Shown here in pieces: positions 1-10,194 of a stretch of 64,000 nt of DNA; positions within the stretch are counted from its first letter, which is position 1, and every line of letters starts with the position of its first letter. The translations under genes and the position numbers were made by a program. This stretch comes from Reyranella sp. (GTDB lineage Bacteria; Pseudomonadota; Alphaproteobacteria; Reyranellales; Reyranellaceae): the NCBI RefSeq assembly GCF_004297405.1, contig NZ_SCVC01000021.1, forward strand, positions 186,001 to 250,000, written 5' to 3'. A model generated the notes under the pieces. That model had not been told where the DNA came from. It made no database searches and saw only the letters and a program-made list of their open reading frames with translations.

Positions 1-1009
1 CACGAAACAGGACCGACTGCGCAAGGATGACGAAGTGAGTGTTGGGCGCCGCGAGCATGATGTTCTGAATGATCTCCGGCATGCTCTCGCGCGGCGTGGT
101 GGCGCCGGACAGCATCTGAAGCGGCAGGAGAAACAGCATCAGCAGCAGGCCGAACTGCGGCATCGATCCTGCGGCTGTCGCCAGGAATATGCCCATGCAG
201 GTCGTGGCGAAGATTTGCAGGGCTGCACCGAGCAGGAACAGGGCGACCGAGCCCTGGACCGGCACCGACAGCAATCCCTGCACGACGCAGATCAGGGAGA
301 ATGCGGACGCGACAAAGACGACCAAGCCCATCGACCAGATCTTGCTCAGCATGATCTCGAAGGGCGTGACGGGCATGACCAGGAGGTGTTCGATCGTACC
401 ATGCTCGCGTTCGCGGATGAGGGCGGCGCCGGTCAGGACGATCGACAGCATGGTGATCGCCGAGATGACGTTGTTGATGGAGCCGAACCATGCCTTGTTG
501 AGTTCCTGGTTGAAGCGTGCGCGCAGCGTCAATTCGACGGGCGGCGCGGTGACGCCCCGGTAGCGATCGATGAACTTCGCGATTTCGTCGGTAACGATGA
601 TCTGGATGTAGCCGGCGCCGTTGAAGGCCTGCGTCATGCGGGTCGCATCGACGTTGAGTTGAATGGTCGGCGTGCGTTCGGCGAGGAGGTCGCGCTGGAA
701 GTTCGGCGGAATGTCGAGGGCGAAGGTGTCGAGTCCGGCATCCATCCGGCTGTCCATCTCGCCCGGGGAGATGAGACGCGGAACGACGAAGTAGGGCGGG
801 TAGAACGAGGTGGCGATGCGCGCCGACAAGGGCGAGTGATCCTCGTCGACAATCGAGAGCACCGCATTGTTCAGGGTCTCCGGAATGGCTTTCGAGGCCG
901 TATAGATAGAGATCGTGAAAGAATAGACGATCAGCACCAGCATCAACGGATCCCGGGCGAGCCCCCACAATTCCTTGACGCCGAGCCTCAGGACGTTGGC
1001 GATACGCAT
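1..1009 (-). CDS. ABC-2 type transporter permease (YhhJ-like), 3' end cut by window
   Basis: Read on the minus strand from ATG at 1009 (MRIANVLRLGVKELWGLARD...), the frame stays open to the window edge, giving about 336 residues without a stop. The layout is that of ABC-2 permeases of the YhhJ/RbbA group: one N-terminal membrane helix, a long extracytoplasmic domain (about residues 45-170), then several membrane segments. The conserved stretch EREHGTIEHLLVMPVTPFE precedes the membrane block, as in the family. It starts 2 bases after the stop of the fused ATPase-permease gene, so the two are translated from one mRNA with the HlyD-type adaptor. It probably forms the second transmembrane half of an export or multidrug ABC pump in the inner membrane. 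Substrate unknown. Confidence 0.85.
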   Translation of the reverse strand, partial: MRIANVLRLGVKELWGLARDPLMLVLIVYSFTISIYTASKAIPETLNNAVLSIVDEDHSPLSARIATSFYPPYFVVPRLISPGEMDSRMDAGLDTFALDIPPNFQRDLLAERTPTIQLNVDATRMTQAFNGAGYIQIIVTDEIAKFIDRYRGVTAPPVELTLRARFNQELNKAWFGSINNVISAITMLSIVLTGAALIREREHGTIEHLLVMPVTPFEIMLSKIWSMGLVVFVASAFSLICVVQGLLSVPVQGSVALFLLGAALQIFATTCMGIFLATAAGSMPQFGLLLMLFLLPLQMLSGATTPRESMPEIIQNIMLAAPNTHFVILAQSVLFR

Positions 1010-1011
1010 GC

Positions 1012-3762
1012 TCAGCTCGCCTGCTTCTTGAGAAGCATCGCGCCGAGGCCGAGCAGGACGGGAACGGCAATCAACAAGGCCAGGAATGCGTTCGTCAGGT
1101 CGGCGAATTCGAGCGCCTTGGAAAAGGTGCCTCGCGAAATCGTCACGAAGTAGGTCGTCGGGTAGATCTGTCCGATGAAGGCGCCAAAGCCCTGCAGCGA
1201 AGAGACCGGATCGACCATCCCCGAATATTGGGTGGCGGGGAGAAGCGTGATGAGCGCCGTGCCGAAGATGGCGGCGATCTGGCTCTTCATGAAGGAGGAG
1301 ATGACCAGTCCCATGCTGGTCGCGATGACGATATAGAGGAAGGCAGCGGAGGCGAAGGCGAGGAAGCTGCCGGTGAAGGGGACGCGGAAGATGAAGACCG
1401 CGAACGCCGCCAGCATCAGGAAGTTCAGCATTCCGAGGACGACGTAGGGGAGCTGCTTGCCGATCAGGAATTCGAGCCGCGTGACCGGCGTCACGTAGAA
1501 ATTAATGATCGACCCGAGCTCCTTCTCGCGCACCACGCTGAGGGCAGCGAGCATGGCAGGGATCATCAGGAGCAAGAGCGGTATGACGGCGGGGACCATC
1601 GCCACCAGGCTCTCGATTCCAGGGTTGTAGCGAAAGCGGACGGCGAGATCGAAACTGCCGACGGCTGCTCCTTTGCCGCGAAGCTCGCGGCTCTTTTGGT
1701 TCAGCCAGGTTTGGTGCACGCCCTGGACGTAGCTGCGTACGGTTTCGGCGCGTGACGGCTGCGCGCCATCGATCCAGGCGCCGATCTCGACCTTGCGACC
1801 GCGCGCGACGTCACGGCCGAAGCCTGGTGGAATCTCGATCGCCAGACTGAGTTCGCCGTTGCGCATGCGGCGGTCGAGGTCGGCGTAGTCGGTGATCGGT
1901 GCCTTTTCCGTGAAATAGCGCGAGCCGGCGAGCTGCAGCGCATAGTCTCGGCTCACGGTCGTGTCGTCGCGATCGAGGACAGCGAAGGTGAGATTCTCGA
2001 TGTCCATGTTCATGCCGTAGCCGATCACGAACATCAGGATGACGCTGCCGACCATGGCGAGTGTCGCGCGGATCGGATCGCGCCGCAGTTCGAGTGCCTC
2101 GCGTCGCGAGTAGGCGAACATGCGACGGAAATTCAGGAACTGCCTCGTGCCACCCTGAGGCGCATGGGCCTCCTCGATCTTTGCCGCGCTCGCCGCCGGA
2201 GGTGGCACAGGCGGCGATGCTGGGCCGACCTGTTTGATCGCATCTTCCAGATAGGCGACGAACGCCTCCTCCAGCGTGGCGGCAGAGCGCTTCTCGACAA
2301 TGGCTGCCGGCGTGTCGCTGATCAGTACCTTGCCGGCATGCATCAGCGAAATACGGTCGCAGAGCTCGGCCTCGTTCATGAAGTGGGTCGAGACGAAGAT
2401 CGTCACGTTTTCCTGGCGCGAGAGGTCGGACAGGATCTGCCAGAAGCCGTCGCGCGCGACAGGGTCGACGCCCGAAGTCGGTTCGTCGAGGATCAGGATG
2501 TCGGGAGAATGGATCAACGCCACCGCGAGAGACAGGCGCTGGCGGATGCCGAGCGGAAGCGCGTCGGGCAGCGCGTCCATGACGTCGGCAAGGCCGAAGC
2601 GTCCCACCAGATCGTCGATCCGGCTCGGAATGGCTTCCGGCGGCATGGCGAAGAGGCGGGCGTGGAGATCGAGGTTCTGCCGGACCGTCAGCTCGGAATA
2701 GAGCGAGAAGGCCTGGGACATGTAGCCGACCCGGCGACGCACTTCGATATCGTGGGGATCGACCTCCCGGCCGAACAGGCGTGCCACGCCCGCGCTGGCC
2801 GGCAGGAGCCCGGTCAGCATCTTCATGGTCGTGGTCTTGCCGCAGCCGTTCGAGCCCAGGAAGCCAAAGATCTCGCCACGTCCGATGCGGAAGCTCACAT
2901 CGTCGACCGCCGTGAAGTCGCCGAAACGCATGGTGAGGTGTTCGGCTTCTATGGCGATCGCGTCTGCGGCATCGGGCGCTCGGGGCGGCATGACGACGTT
3001 CTTATGACCGCGGCGGCGCTCCTCCGGCAGCAGCGCGACGAACGCTGCGTCGAGGGTCGCTGCTCCTGTTCGCGTCAGCAGCTCGTCGGGCGTGCCGGTG
3101 TCGAGCAGTCGACCGCCATCCATTGCCGCCAGCCAGTCGAAACGCGCGGCTTCCTCCATGTAGGCAGTCGCCACGATCACGCTCATGCCGGCGCGATCGG
3201 TACGGATTCCGTCGATCAGCTCCCAGAACTGGCGACGCGACAAGGGATCGACGCCCGTCGTTGGCTCATCGAGGATCAGGAGATCGGGATCGTGAATGAG
3301 AGCACAGCAGAGGCCGAGTTTCTGCTTCATGCCGCCCGAGAGCTTGCCGGCCGGCCGATCGGTGAAGGGCGCGAGTCCGGTGCTTTCCAGAAGCTCCGTG
3401 ATGCGACGCCTTCGCTCGTGCGGGCCGAGACCAAACAGCCGTCCGAAGAAATCAACATTCTCGAACACGGAAAGCGTCGGATAGAGGTTCTTGCCGAGGC
3501 CTTGCGGCATGTAGGCGATTCGCGGACAGGTCAGACGTCGATGCGTTGCGTTGGCGATGTCGCCGCCGAGCACCTCGACGCGCCCCTTCTGGACGGACCG
3601 CGCGCCGGCGATCAGGGAGAGAAGGCTCGACTTGCCGACACCGTCCGGCCCGATGAGTCCGACCATCCGCCCCGATGGTATGTCGAGCGTAACGGCTTTG
3701 AGGGCCTGGGTCTTGCCATACGACAGCCCCACCGCTTCGAGCCGCACGACCGGCGCGTTCAT
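1012..3762 (-). CDS. Fused ABC transporter: two ATPase domains plus permease (RbbA/YhiH-like)
   Basis: A 916-residue fusion. ATPase domain 1 has Walker [10 protein letters not shown], signature LSGGMKQK and Walker [14 protein letters not shown]. ATPase domain 2 (about 265-510) has Walker [10 protein letters not shown], a degenerate signature LGIRQRLS and Walker [14 protein letters not shown]. An ABC-2 permease domain with several membrane segments follows (about 550-916). Domain 1 has Ala where the H-loop His normally lies (VATAYMEEA), whereas domain 2 keeps it (VSTHFMNEA). One composite ATP site should therefore be weak and the other canonical. The ATG at 3762 overlaps the upstream adaptor stop as ATGA; a longer start at 3795 is possible but less likely. 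The family is described as RbbA-like exporter subunits; the substrate cannot be read from sequence. Confidence 0.9.
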   Translation of the reverse strand: MNAPVVRLEAVGLSYGKTQALKAVTLDIPSGRMVGLIGPDGVGKSSLLSLIAGARSVQKGRVEVLGGDIANATHRRLTCPRIAYMPQGLGKNLYPTLSVFENVDFFGRLFGLGPHERRRRITELLESTGLAPFTDRPAGKLSGGMKQKLGLCCALIHDPDLLILDEPTTGVDPLSRRQFWELIDGIRTDRAGMSVIVATAYMEEAARFDWLAAMDGGRLLDTGTPDELLTRTGAATLDAAFVALLPEERRRGHKNVVMPPRAPDAADAIAIEAEHLTMRFGDFTAVDDVSFRIGRGEIFGFLGSNGCGKTTTMKMLTGLLPASAGVARLFGREVDPHDIEVRRRVGYMSQAFSLYSELTVRQNLDLHARLFAMPPEAIPSRIDDLVGRFGLADVMDALPDALPLGIRQRLSLAVALIHSPDILILDEPTSGVDPVARDGFWQILSDLSRQENVTIFVSTHFMNEAELCDRISLMHAGKVLISDTPAAIVEKRSAATLEEAFVAYLEDAIKQVGPASPPVPPPAASAAKIEEAHAPQGGTRQFLNFRRMFAYSRREALELRRDPIRATLAMVGSVILMFVIGYGMNMDIENLTFAVLDRDDTTVSRDYALQLAGSRYFTEKAPITDYADLDRRMRNGELSLAIEIPPGFGRDVARGRKVEIGAWIDGAQPSRAETVRSYVQGVHQTWLNQKSRELRGKGAAVGSFDLAVRFRYNPGIESLVAMVPAVIPLLLLMIPAMLAALSVVREKELGSIINFYVTPVTRLEFLIGKQLPYVVLGMLNFLMLAAFAVFIFRVPFTGSFLAFASAAFLYIVIATSMGLVISSFMKSQIAAIFGTALITLLPATQYSGMVDPVSSLQGFGAFIGQIYPTTYFVTISRGTFSKALEFADLTNAFLALLIAVPVLLGLGAMLLKKQAS

Positions 3763-4829
3763 TCGAGCAGCTTGCCGCTGAGGCTGGATGGCCACTCGGC
3801 CTGAGGAGTCAGTCGGACGTAGGCCATGCCCGGCAAGCCGGTCTTGACGTGCTGGATGTATTTTCTCAGCAGTTCCGGAGAGATCTGCGCCTTGACCCGG
3901 AACATGAGCTTCTGGCGTTCCTTTTCGGTTTCAACCGTCTTCGGCGTGAACTGTGCGACGTCCGAGACGAAGGTCACCTTGGCGGGGATCACATACTGAG
4001 GGGCCGCATCGAGGACGAGCCGTACGTCCGTTCCGATCGGCACCTGCCCCACGTCTGCGGTCGGCAGGAAGAAGGTCATATAGACATCGCCGAGGTCGAG
4101 GAGATTGAGCACCCGTCCGCCTGCGGACAGAACCTCTCCCGGCTGCGCCACTCGGTATTGCACGCGGCCATCTCGCGGCGACTTGAGGGTACTGTCGTTG
4201 ATGTCCGCGGTGATGCTCTCGACGGCGGCCTTGGCGACCTCGATCGCAGCACCTGCATCGATCACCTGCGCTTTGGCGGCGCTGACGGCGGCTTCCGTGG
4301 CGGCAAGCTGCGCCTTGGCTGCACCAACCGCAGCTTTCGCACCTTGCTCGGTCGCACGATCGTCGTCGAGAAGCTGCTGCGATACTGTGTTGGTCTTGGC
4401 CAACTGCTCCGTTCGCACGAACTTGCGTTCCGCGGCGTCGAGCTGCGCTTCGCGTTGTGCCACGACAGCTATGGCTGCCGTCCTCTCGGCTTCCCGCTGC
4501 GCCACGAAGCTCTTGGCCGTATCGACATTGATGATCGCCCGTTGCAGTTGCGCCTCGGCCTGGCGGCGCTGGGCTTGCAACTGCTCGGTGTCCATGCGGG
4601 CGAGTACTTGCCCTGCTGTGACGAAGTCACCCTCGTTGACGAGGATTTCTTTGACCCGCCCAGGGATCTTGGCCGAGATGTCGATCTCGATCGCCTCGAT
4701 GCGGCCGTTTCCGCCGGCGATCCCGGCGGGCAGCCCATGGTCTCCAAACCTGTCCCAAGCGTAGTAGGCGGCGCCACCGAGGATTACGACGAGGATGAGG
4801 GGAAGCCAACGTTTCCAGGTCGGAGTCAT
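3759..4829 (-). CDS. HlyD-family periplasmic adaptor (membrane fusion protein, YhiI-like)
   Basis: A 356-residue protein with an N-terminal membrane anchor ([19 protein letters not shown]), a split biotinyl-lipoyl domain ([20 protein letters not shown], then [18 protein letters not shown]), a long Ala/Gln-rich coiled-coil hairpin (about 85-210) and a beta-barrel C-terminus. The ATG at 4829 was chosen over the longer 4919 start because AGAGGCGG lies just upstream and the hydrophobic anchor then begins near residue 6. It is the first gene of the exporter operon and overlaps the ATPase gene by ATGA. It would bridge the inner-membrane ABC pump to the periplasm or an outer-membrane channel. No TolC-like gene is visible here. 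Confidence 0.9.
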   Translation of the reverse strand: MTPTWKRWLPLILVVILGGAAYYAWDRFGDHGLPAGIAGGNGRIEAIEIDISAKIPGRVKEILVNEGDFVTAGQVLARMDTEQLQAQRRQAEAQLQRAIINVDTAKSFVAQREAERTAAIAVVAQREAQLDAAERKFVRTEQLAKTNTVSQQLLDDDRATEQGAKAAVGAAKAQLAATEAAVSAAKAQVIDAGAAIEVAKAAVESITADINDSTLKSPRDGRVQYRVAQPGEVLSAGGRVLNLLDLGDVYMTFFLPTADVGQVPIGTDVRLVLDAAPQYVIPAKVTFVSDVAQFTPKTVETEKERQKLMFRVKAQISPELLRKYIQHVKTGLPGMAYVRLTPQAEWPSSLSGKLLE

Positions 4830-4929
4830 CGCTGTGCCGCCTCTTCGGTTAGGCCGAGCACCCGGCGGTGAGGCCGGCGCTAAACGACCGTGAAGCCATC
4901 GGCATTTGCGCGCCCGCAAGGGGCCGCTG

Positions 4930-5820
4930 TCAACGGGGCAGGATATCCATCAGCTTGGCGTTGAACGCCTCGGCGGCTTCGTAGGCAACCCAGTGTCCGG
5001 CGTCCTGAATGACATTCATCTCGAAGTCCGGCTGCAGGGCACGGAAGAGATCGATTCGCTCCTGGATGTGCGGATAGGTCGTCGAATCGTATTCACCCCA
5101 GATGCCGGTGAGTGGTGTCTTCACTCGCGGCAGCACTTCGCTCAGCCGGAAGGCTTGCCCCATCTCGCGGCTGCGCGTCTTGGCGCGCGTCGTGTTCAGG
5201 ATCTGCATGTGGATGGCCACGCCATCGACCTTGGCAGGATCATGCAGCATCAGGATTTCGAGATTGCGCCGTGCCTCGGCCGCCAGCACGTCGGGCGTCA
5301 TCTCGGGCAGCAGCTTGCGCAGCTTCGGTCCGGGCTTGCGCGTTGCCTTCAAGCCGCCGGCTCCGACCAGCACGAGGCGACGCAGCCGGTCACCAACCAA
5401 GGTGGCGACATGGCCCGACACCATGCCGCCGAAAGAGAAGCCGGTAATGGCGAAGTCGCGGTCCCTGGGAATCAGCGCATCCATCGCCGTCTTCACGCAG
5501 TTCGTCACGGACCAGATGTCGCGTACGTCATCGGGCGGGTCGCTCTCGCCGAGACCCGGCAGGTCGGCGGCATAGACCGTGAAATGCTGCGACAACGGCA
5601 CGACATTGCGGATCCAGTGAATCCACGAGCCCGAGCCGCCATGGAACAGCAGCAGGATCGGCTTGTTGCCCTGGTCGGCGCCGAAGACGTGCCACATCAT
5701 CGTGCCGCCATTGCCCATCGGCACGCGGACGGCCTGGGAGAGAGCGGCGACGGAGTCGATGGTTTCGGCGGCGGTGCGGCCGTCCGGCATGCGCGGGACG
5801 GCGGAGTAGTCGAGACTCAT
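4930..5820 (-). CDS. Alpha/beta hydrolase
   Basis: A 296-residue single-domain alpha/beta hydrolase. The oxyanion region is LLLFHGGSGSW (about 57-67). The nucleophile elbow is GFSFGG (Ser129) and the His loop is DAGHWVAYEAAE near the C-terminus. DLPGLGESD follows strand 4. There is no signal peptide, so it should be cytoplasmic. It overlaps the stop of the upstream beta-lactamase-like gene by ATGA, indicating translational coupling. The pattern is close to meta-cleavage product or epoxide hydrolase-like enzymes, but no aromatic-ring pathway genes flank it, so the substrate is left open. Confidence 0.85.
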   Translation of the reverse strand: MSLDYSAVPRMPDGRTAAETIDSVAALSQAVRVPMGNGGTMMWHVFGADQGNKPILLLFHGGSGSWIHWIRNVVPLSQHFTVYAADLPGLGESDPPDDVRDIWSVTNCVKTAMDALIPRDRDFAITGFSFGGMVSGHVATLVGDRLRRLVLVGAGGLKATRKPGPKLRKLLPEMTPDVLAAEARRNLEILMLHDPAKVDGVAIHMQILNTTRAKTRSREMGQAFRLSEVLPRVKTPLTGIWGEYDSTTYPHIQERIDLFRALQPDFEMNVIQDAGHWVAYEAAEAFNAKLMDILPR

Positions 5821-6872
5821 TTCGAGATCGCACCCAACAGCCGTTCGACGAAGCCCGGCGCCTGCTTGCGATCGATCCAGCGCAGCACCGTCACGAGGTC
5901 ATGCTCGGGGTCGATCCAGACGATGTGGCTGCCCCAGCCCAGCGCGAAGTAGCTCTTCTCCGACGCTGCCGCGAACTGGCGCCGGTCGGTGTTGAGCCAC
6001 CACATCAATCCGTAGAAGGGCGCGACGGGGCAGGGCTTCACCAGTTCCTCCGTCCAGCCCTTGGGCAGGATCTGCTTGCCCTGCCAGACGCCGCCTTGGG
6101 CGACCAGAAGGCCCATCAAGGCGAGATCGCGTGCAGAGATCACGATGCCGCCACCCCAATGGCCGCCGCCGGGCACGGAAATCATCTCCTTGCCGTCGAT
6201 CGTCACGGTCGAGGTCTTGTAGCCGTCCCACTTCCAGGACTGCGAGCCGCCGATCGGATCCATGATGCGTCGCTTCAGGACCGACGGCAGCGGCTCCTTG
6301 AAGACCTGCAGCAGCGAGTAGCTGAGACGGTTCACCCGCACGTCGTTGTATTCGTAGAAGGTGCCGGCCTTCTTCATCGCCCGGCGCGTGCCCTTGGGCG
6401 CGTCGGCGACGGCGAGGCCGACCACGCGATTGTGGTCGATGCGGTCTTCCTTGCCGAAGACGCTGCCCGACCATTCGCTGGTCTGGGTCAGTAGATGGCG
6501 CCAGGTGATGTCCCGGTTCTGCTCACTCTTGAAGCCATCATCGAGGGCATAGTCGCCGACCTTGTCGTCGAGGCTCTTGATCAGCCCGTCGCCCAACGCC
6601 AGCCCGGCGAGCAAAGCGAGGTAGCTCTTGGCGACGCTGAAGGTCATATCGGGACGGTCGACGTCTCCCCATTCGGCGAGCTTGTGGCCGCCGCGATAGA
6701 CGATGCCCGAATGTCCGCCGCGCGGCGTGACGGGCCCCAGCACCTCGTTGTCCGGGGCCTTCTCGCCGGAATCGTAGGTCATGACGAACTGCCCGTCCGG
6801 CATGTGCATGCTGGCGGGCCACTTGGATTCGGCGGCCTGGGCGAAGGCGATGGCGTCTTTCAGATCGGTCAT
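5817..6872 (-). CDS. Serine hydrolase, class C beta-lactamase/DD-peptidase fold
   Basis: 351 residues from ATG 6872. The catalytic SxxK motif is SVAK (79-82) in DMTFSVAKSYLALLAG; YEYNDVRVN probably supplies the Tyr-x-Asn element and GGGHWGGG lies in the KTG-like region. There is no obvious signal peptide, so it is more likely an esterase-type member of the family than a true periplasmic beta-lactamase. The start at 6872 is preferred over 6959 because the longer form would run into pyrC on the other strand. It is divergent from pyrC with 49 bp between starts, and coupled by ATGA to the downstream alpha/beta hydrolase. Confidence 0.85.
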   Translation of the reverse strand: MTDLKDAIAFAQAAESKWPASMHMPDGQFVMTYDSGEKAPDNEVLGPVTPRGGHSGIVYRGGHKLAEWGDVDRPDMTFSVAKSYLALLAGLALGDGLIKSLDDKVGDYALDDGFKSEQNRDITWRHLLTQTSEWSGSVFGKEDRIDHNRVVGLAVADAPKGTRRAMKKAGTFYEYNDVRVNRLSYSLLQVFKEPLPSVLKRRIMDPIGGSQSWKWDGYKTSTVTIDGKEMISVPGGGHWGGGIVISARDLALMGLLVAQGGVWQGKQILPKGWTEELVKPCPVAPFYGLMWWLNTDRRQFAAASEKSYFALGWGSHIVWIDPEHDLVTVLRWIDRKQAPGFVERLLGAISK

Positions 6873-6921
6873 GCACGCAATCAACATTGGAGCCTGCCCG
6901 GGAGCAAGCGTAGAAAGCGCA

Positions 6922-7980
6922 ATGCCTTTGCCCACTGCGCCTTCCGCCGCTTCGATCACGATCCGCCGCCCCGACGACTGGCACGTTCACCTGCGCGACG
7001 GGCACCTGCTCGCTGCTTGCGCCGTGCACACGGCCCGCCAGTTCGGCCGTGCCATCATCATGCCGAACCTGGTGCCGCCGGTGACGAAGGTGGCGGAGGC
7101 CAGCGCCTATCGGGAACGAATCCGCGCTGCGGTGCCGAAGGATTTGAGCTTCGAGCCGCTGATGACATGCTACCTGACCGATGGCGCCGATCCGGCCGAG
7201 CTGACGCGCGGCAAGACCGAAGGCGTGTGGGTCGCCGCCAAGCTCTATCCGGCGCATGCCACGACCAACTCCGCGCATGGCGTCACGTCGATGGATCGCG
7301 TTGCGAAAGGGCTGGAGGCCATGGAGAAGGCCGGCATGCCGCTTCTCGTCCATGGCGAGGTGACCGATCCCGACGTCGATATCTTCGACCGCGAGGCGGT
7401 GTTCCTCGACAAGGTTCTGGCGCCACTGCTGAAGCGCCATCAGGGTCTCAAGATCGTGTTGGAGCACATCACCACGCGAGAAGGCGTGGCGTTCGTCGAG
7501 GCCCATCCCGGCCGGCTGGGCGGCACGATCACGCCGCATCACCTCAGCTACAACCGCAATGCGATCTTCAAGGGCGGCATCCGTCCGCACTTCTATTGCC
7601 TGCCGATCGCCAAGCGCGAGGAGCACCGTCTCGCTCTGCGAAGGGCGGCGACCTCGGACAGCACGCAGTTCTTCCTCGGCACCGATACGGCGCCGCATAC
7701 CACCGACACGAAGGAATGCGCCTGCGGGTGCGCCGGCGTGTTCAATGCACCGGTAGCGATGCAGGTCTATGCGCAGATCTTTGCCGAAGAGGGCAAGCTG
7801 GACCGGCTCGAAGCCTTCGCCTCGCTGAATGGGCCGGCCTTCTACGGACTGCCGCCGAGCGAGGAGCGCGTGACCTTGCGTGCTGCCGTCCTCGATGCGC
7901 CTGATCACATCGAGGTGCCGGCGCTCGCCAAGACCATCACTGTGTTCCGCCCGGATACGCCCGTGGAGTGGTCGTTCTAG
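6922..7980 (+). CDS. pyrC: Dihydroorotase, class II
   Basis: 352 residues, close to the usual PyrC length of about 348. It interconverts N-carbamoyl-L-aspartate and dihydroorotate in pyrimidine synthesis, in the cytoplasm. The N-terminal zinc motif is RRPDDWHVHLRDG (His21, His23). VHGEV and LEHITTREG carry later metal ligands and GTDTAPHTTDTKECACGCAG carries the catalytic Asp region. The ATG at 6922 is selected because residues upstream of MPLPTAPSAASITIRRPDDW have no family counterpart. It stands alone with its own short divergent promoter region at 6873-6921. Confidence 0.95.
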   Translation: MPLPTAPSAASITIRRPDDWHVHLRDGHLLAACAVHTARQFGRAIIMPNLVPPVTKVAEASAYRERIRAAVPKDLSFEPLMTCYLTDGADPAELTRGKTEGVWVAAKLYPAHATTNSAHGVTSMDRVAKGLEAMEKAGMPLLVHGEVTDPDVDIFDREAVFLDKVLAPLLKRHQGLKIVLEHITTREGVAFVEAHPGRLGGTITPHHLSYNRNAIFKGGIRPHFYCLPIAKREEHRLALRRAATSDSTQFFLGTDTAPHTTDTKECACGCAGVFNAPVAMQVYAQIFAEEGKLDRLEAFASLNGPAFYGLPPSEERVTLRAAVLDAPDHIEVPALAKTITVFRPDTPVEWSF

Positions 7981-8022
7981 GCGAAATTTTGTGCCCTCCG
8001 TGAATTGCTCTATCTTAGGTGT

Positions 8023-8820
8023 ATGAGCAAAAGAGGCATTCCCGCTGGTGCTGTCGTGCGCGGCACCGACAAAGGCTACGACGATCCGGTCAAAACCACT
8101 TTGAAACCCGGCAGCGAGCGGCCGGTCGAAAAGGTCGACCAGAAGTACCCCTACATGCGGCCACGCGATGCCGCGACGCTGATCCTGGTGCGCCAGAAGG
8201 GCAAGGTGCCCGAAGTGCTGCTGGGCTGTCGCGACGCCAAGCACGCGTTCATGCCCAACCGCTACGTGTTTCCCGGTGGCCGGGTCGATCTCGCCGATGC
8301 GCGCGTGCCGGTGGCGACGCCGCTCGATCGCTTCGTCGACGAACGTCTGCAGCGCGCGGCATCACCGCAGCGGGCGCGCGCGCTTGCCGTCGCGGCGGTG
8401 CGCGAGACCTTCGAGGAAACGGGCCTGATGCTGGCCAAGCCGTTGAAGGGCGGCGCACCGAGGCAGGACTACGGCGAGCACTGGCACGGCTTTCTCGATC
8501 AGGGCTTTGCACCGGCACTGGATTGCCTCGACCTGATTGCCCGCGCGGTGACGCCCCCTGGCCGACCGCGCCGCTTCAATGCGCGCTTCTTCATGGCACG
8601 CGCCGAGGACGCAACCGGCGAGATCCGTCATTCGAGCGAGCTTGGCGATGTTCGCTGGGTGCGTCTCGACGAGGCACGGGAACTGCCGCTGCCCACCATT
8701 ACGGGACTGATCCTGGGTGAGATCGGCCGGCTGGTGAAGGAGCCGCCCAATCGCAAGAAGCAGCGCAAGATCCCGCTCTTCACGACGGTGCATCGCAAGC
8801 ACCTGATGATCGAGGAGTAG
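8023..8820 (+). CDS. Nudix hydrolase (NUDT7/NUDT19-like long form)
   Basis: 265 residues. The Nudix box is split: GGRVDLAD is followed by an insertion of about 40 residues before AVRETFEETGLML, which matches the REUXEEXGU core. Such an insertion is typical of the NUDT7/NUDT19-type group, some members of which hydrolyse CoA derivatives; the substrate here is unproven. The ATG at 8023 is preferred over TTG 8005 because AGGT precedes it and MSKRG resembles a normal start. It ends 4 bases before the regB start, so transcription may continue into the two-component pair. Confidence 0.85.
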   Translation: MSKRGIPAGAVVRGTDKGYDDPVKTTLKPGSERPVEKVDQKYPYMRPRDAATLILVRQKGKVPEVLLGCRDAKHAFMPNRYVFPGGRVDLADARVPVATPLDRFVDERLQRAASPQRARALAVAAVRETFEETGLMLAKPLKGGAPRQDYGEHWHGFLDQGFAPALDCLDLIARAVTPPGRPRRFNARFFMARAEDATGEIRHSSELGDVRWVRLDEARELPLPTITGLILGEIGRLVKEPPNRKKQRKIPLFTTVHRKHLMIEE

Positions 8821-8824
8821 CAGC

Positions 8825-10171
8825 GTGGCGGCGCGCGCCGAAAATGCCTCGCCGCCATCTGTCCCTCCGGTCGTGACGCGGCCGTCCAATGCCATGAGCA
8901 TTCTGCCGCGCGGCGGCGTGCGCCTGCGCGCGTTGGTGCTGATCCGCTGGGCCGCGGTCGCCGGCCAGGTCTTCACTGCCGCCGTGGTCCATTGGGGCTT
9001 GGGATTCAGCCTGCCCGTGCTGGCGGTTGGTGGCGCCATCGCTCTGTCGGCGTTGCTCAATCTTACTGTCAGCATCGGCCGCCCGGCGTCGGCGCGCATC
9101 GACGATCGCGAGGCTGCGATCTTCCTCGCCTTCGATATCCTGCAACTGGCGGTGCTGCTCTATCTCACCGGCGGCCTGATCAATCCGTTTTCGCTTCTGT
9201 TGCTGGCCCCGGTCGCGATCGGTGCCACGATCCTGTCGCTCGCCAGCAACATCGCCCTCACCCTGCTCACCATTGCCAGCATCGCCGTTCTCGGCCTCTT
9301 CTATCAGCCGCTGCCGTGGAGAGGACCGCCGCTCCACCTGCCGGAGATTTACCAGGTCGGCGTCTGGGCTGGTCTTTCGCTCACGACCTTGCTGATCACG
9401 CTCTATGGCTGGCGGCTCGCCGAGGAGGCACGGCAGATGGCCGATGCGTTGGCGGCGGCGCAGGCTGCCCTCGCGCGCGAGCAGCGCATGTCGGCACTGG
9501 GTGCGCTGGCTGCAGCCGCCGCGCACGAACTCGGCTCGCCGCTTTCGACCATCGCCGTCGTCACCAAGGAGATGCAGCGCGAAATCGAGGCCGACGATCC
9601 GCTGCGCGAGGATGTCGAGCTCTTAGCGGCCGAGTCCGACCGCTGCCGGTCGATCCTGGCGCGGCTCTCGGTCGATCCGGCCGGTGACGTGTCCGATGCC
9701 TATACCCTGGTGCCCTTGCCGGCGCTGATCGAAGCCGCGGCGCAGAATTATCAGCGTGAGGAGATCAAGATCGCCTTCGAAGCGGGACCCGCAGGCGAGG
9801 GGGCGCCCAGCACGGCGCCGATCCAGGTGCGTAGCCCGGAAATCATGCAGGGTATCGGAAATATCGTGCAGAACGCCGTGTCGTTCGCCCGGCGCGAGGT
9901 GCTGATTTCGACCCGCTGGACATCTGAATGGTCCGAAGTAGAGGTCAGCGACGACGGTCCGGGCTTCTCGGAGGCATTGCTGGACGAACTCGGCACCCCC
10001 TTCATTTCGACCCGCCAGGGTGAGGAAGGCCACATGGGATTGGGCGTTTTCATCGCCAAAACACTACTGGAGCGCACCGGCGCCAGTGTCACCTTTGGAA
10101 ACCGCACGGCTGGTGCGGGTGGCGCCGCAGTGTCCGTGCGCTGGCCAAACCCCGTCTTCAAGGCTACATAG
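8825..10171 (+). CDS. regB: Redox sensor histidine kinase RegB/PrrB
   Basis: 448 residues from GTG 8825 (alternative ATG at 8894). The N-terminal half has about six membrane segments including GGLINPFSLLLLAPV, the conserved GGxxNPF element linked to quinone sensing in RegB. The dimerisation/H-box is AAAAHELGSPLSTI (His234). A Cys at 274 (ESDRCRSIL) sits where RegB carries its redox-active cysteine. The catalytic domain shows QNAVSFAR (N-box-like), DDGPGF and GLGVFIAKTLLERTG. RegB phosphorylates RegA under low oxygen or a reduced quinone pool; regA follows after 23 bp. Confidence 0.93.
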   Translation: MAARAENASPPSVPPVVTRPSNAMSILPRGGVRLRALVLIRWAAVAGQVFTAAVVHWGLGFSLPVLAVGGAIALSALLNLTVSIGRPASARIDDREAAIFLAFDILQLAVLLYLTGGLINPFSLLLLAPVAIGATILSLASNIALTLLTIASIAVLGLFYQPLPWRGPPLHLPEIYQVGVWAGLSLTTLLITLYGWRLAEEARQMADALAAAQAALAREQRMSALGALAAAAAHELGSPLSTIAVVTKEMQREIEADDPLREDVELLAAESDRCRSILARLSVDPAGDVSDAYTLVPLPALIEAAAQNYQREEIKIAFEAGPAGEGAPSTAPIQVRSPEIMQGIGNIVQNAVSFARREVLISTRWTSEWSEVEVSDDGPGFSEALLDELGTPFISTRQGEEGHMGLGVFIAKTLLERTGASVTFGNRTAGAGGAAVSVRWPNPVFKAT

Positions 10172-10194
10172 CGGCCGATGTCGAAGGAGTCCCT

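Noticed and set aside
2164-3804. 546-codon plus-strand frame opposite the ABC fusion
   Set aside because: It is the complement of a clearly coding minus-strand gene with Walker motifs; the product is rich in Arg, His and Gln and has no domains.
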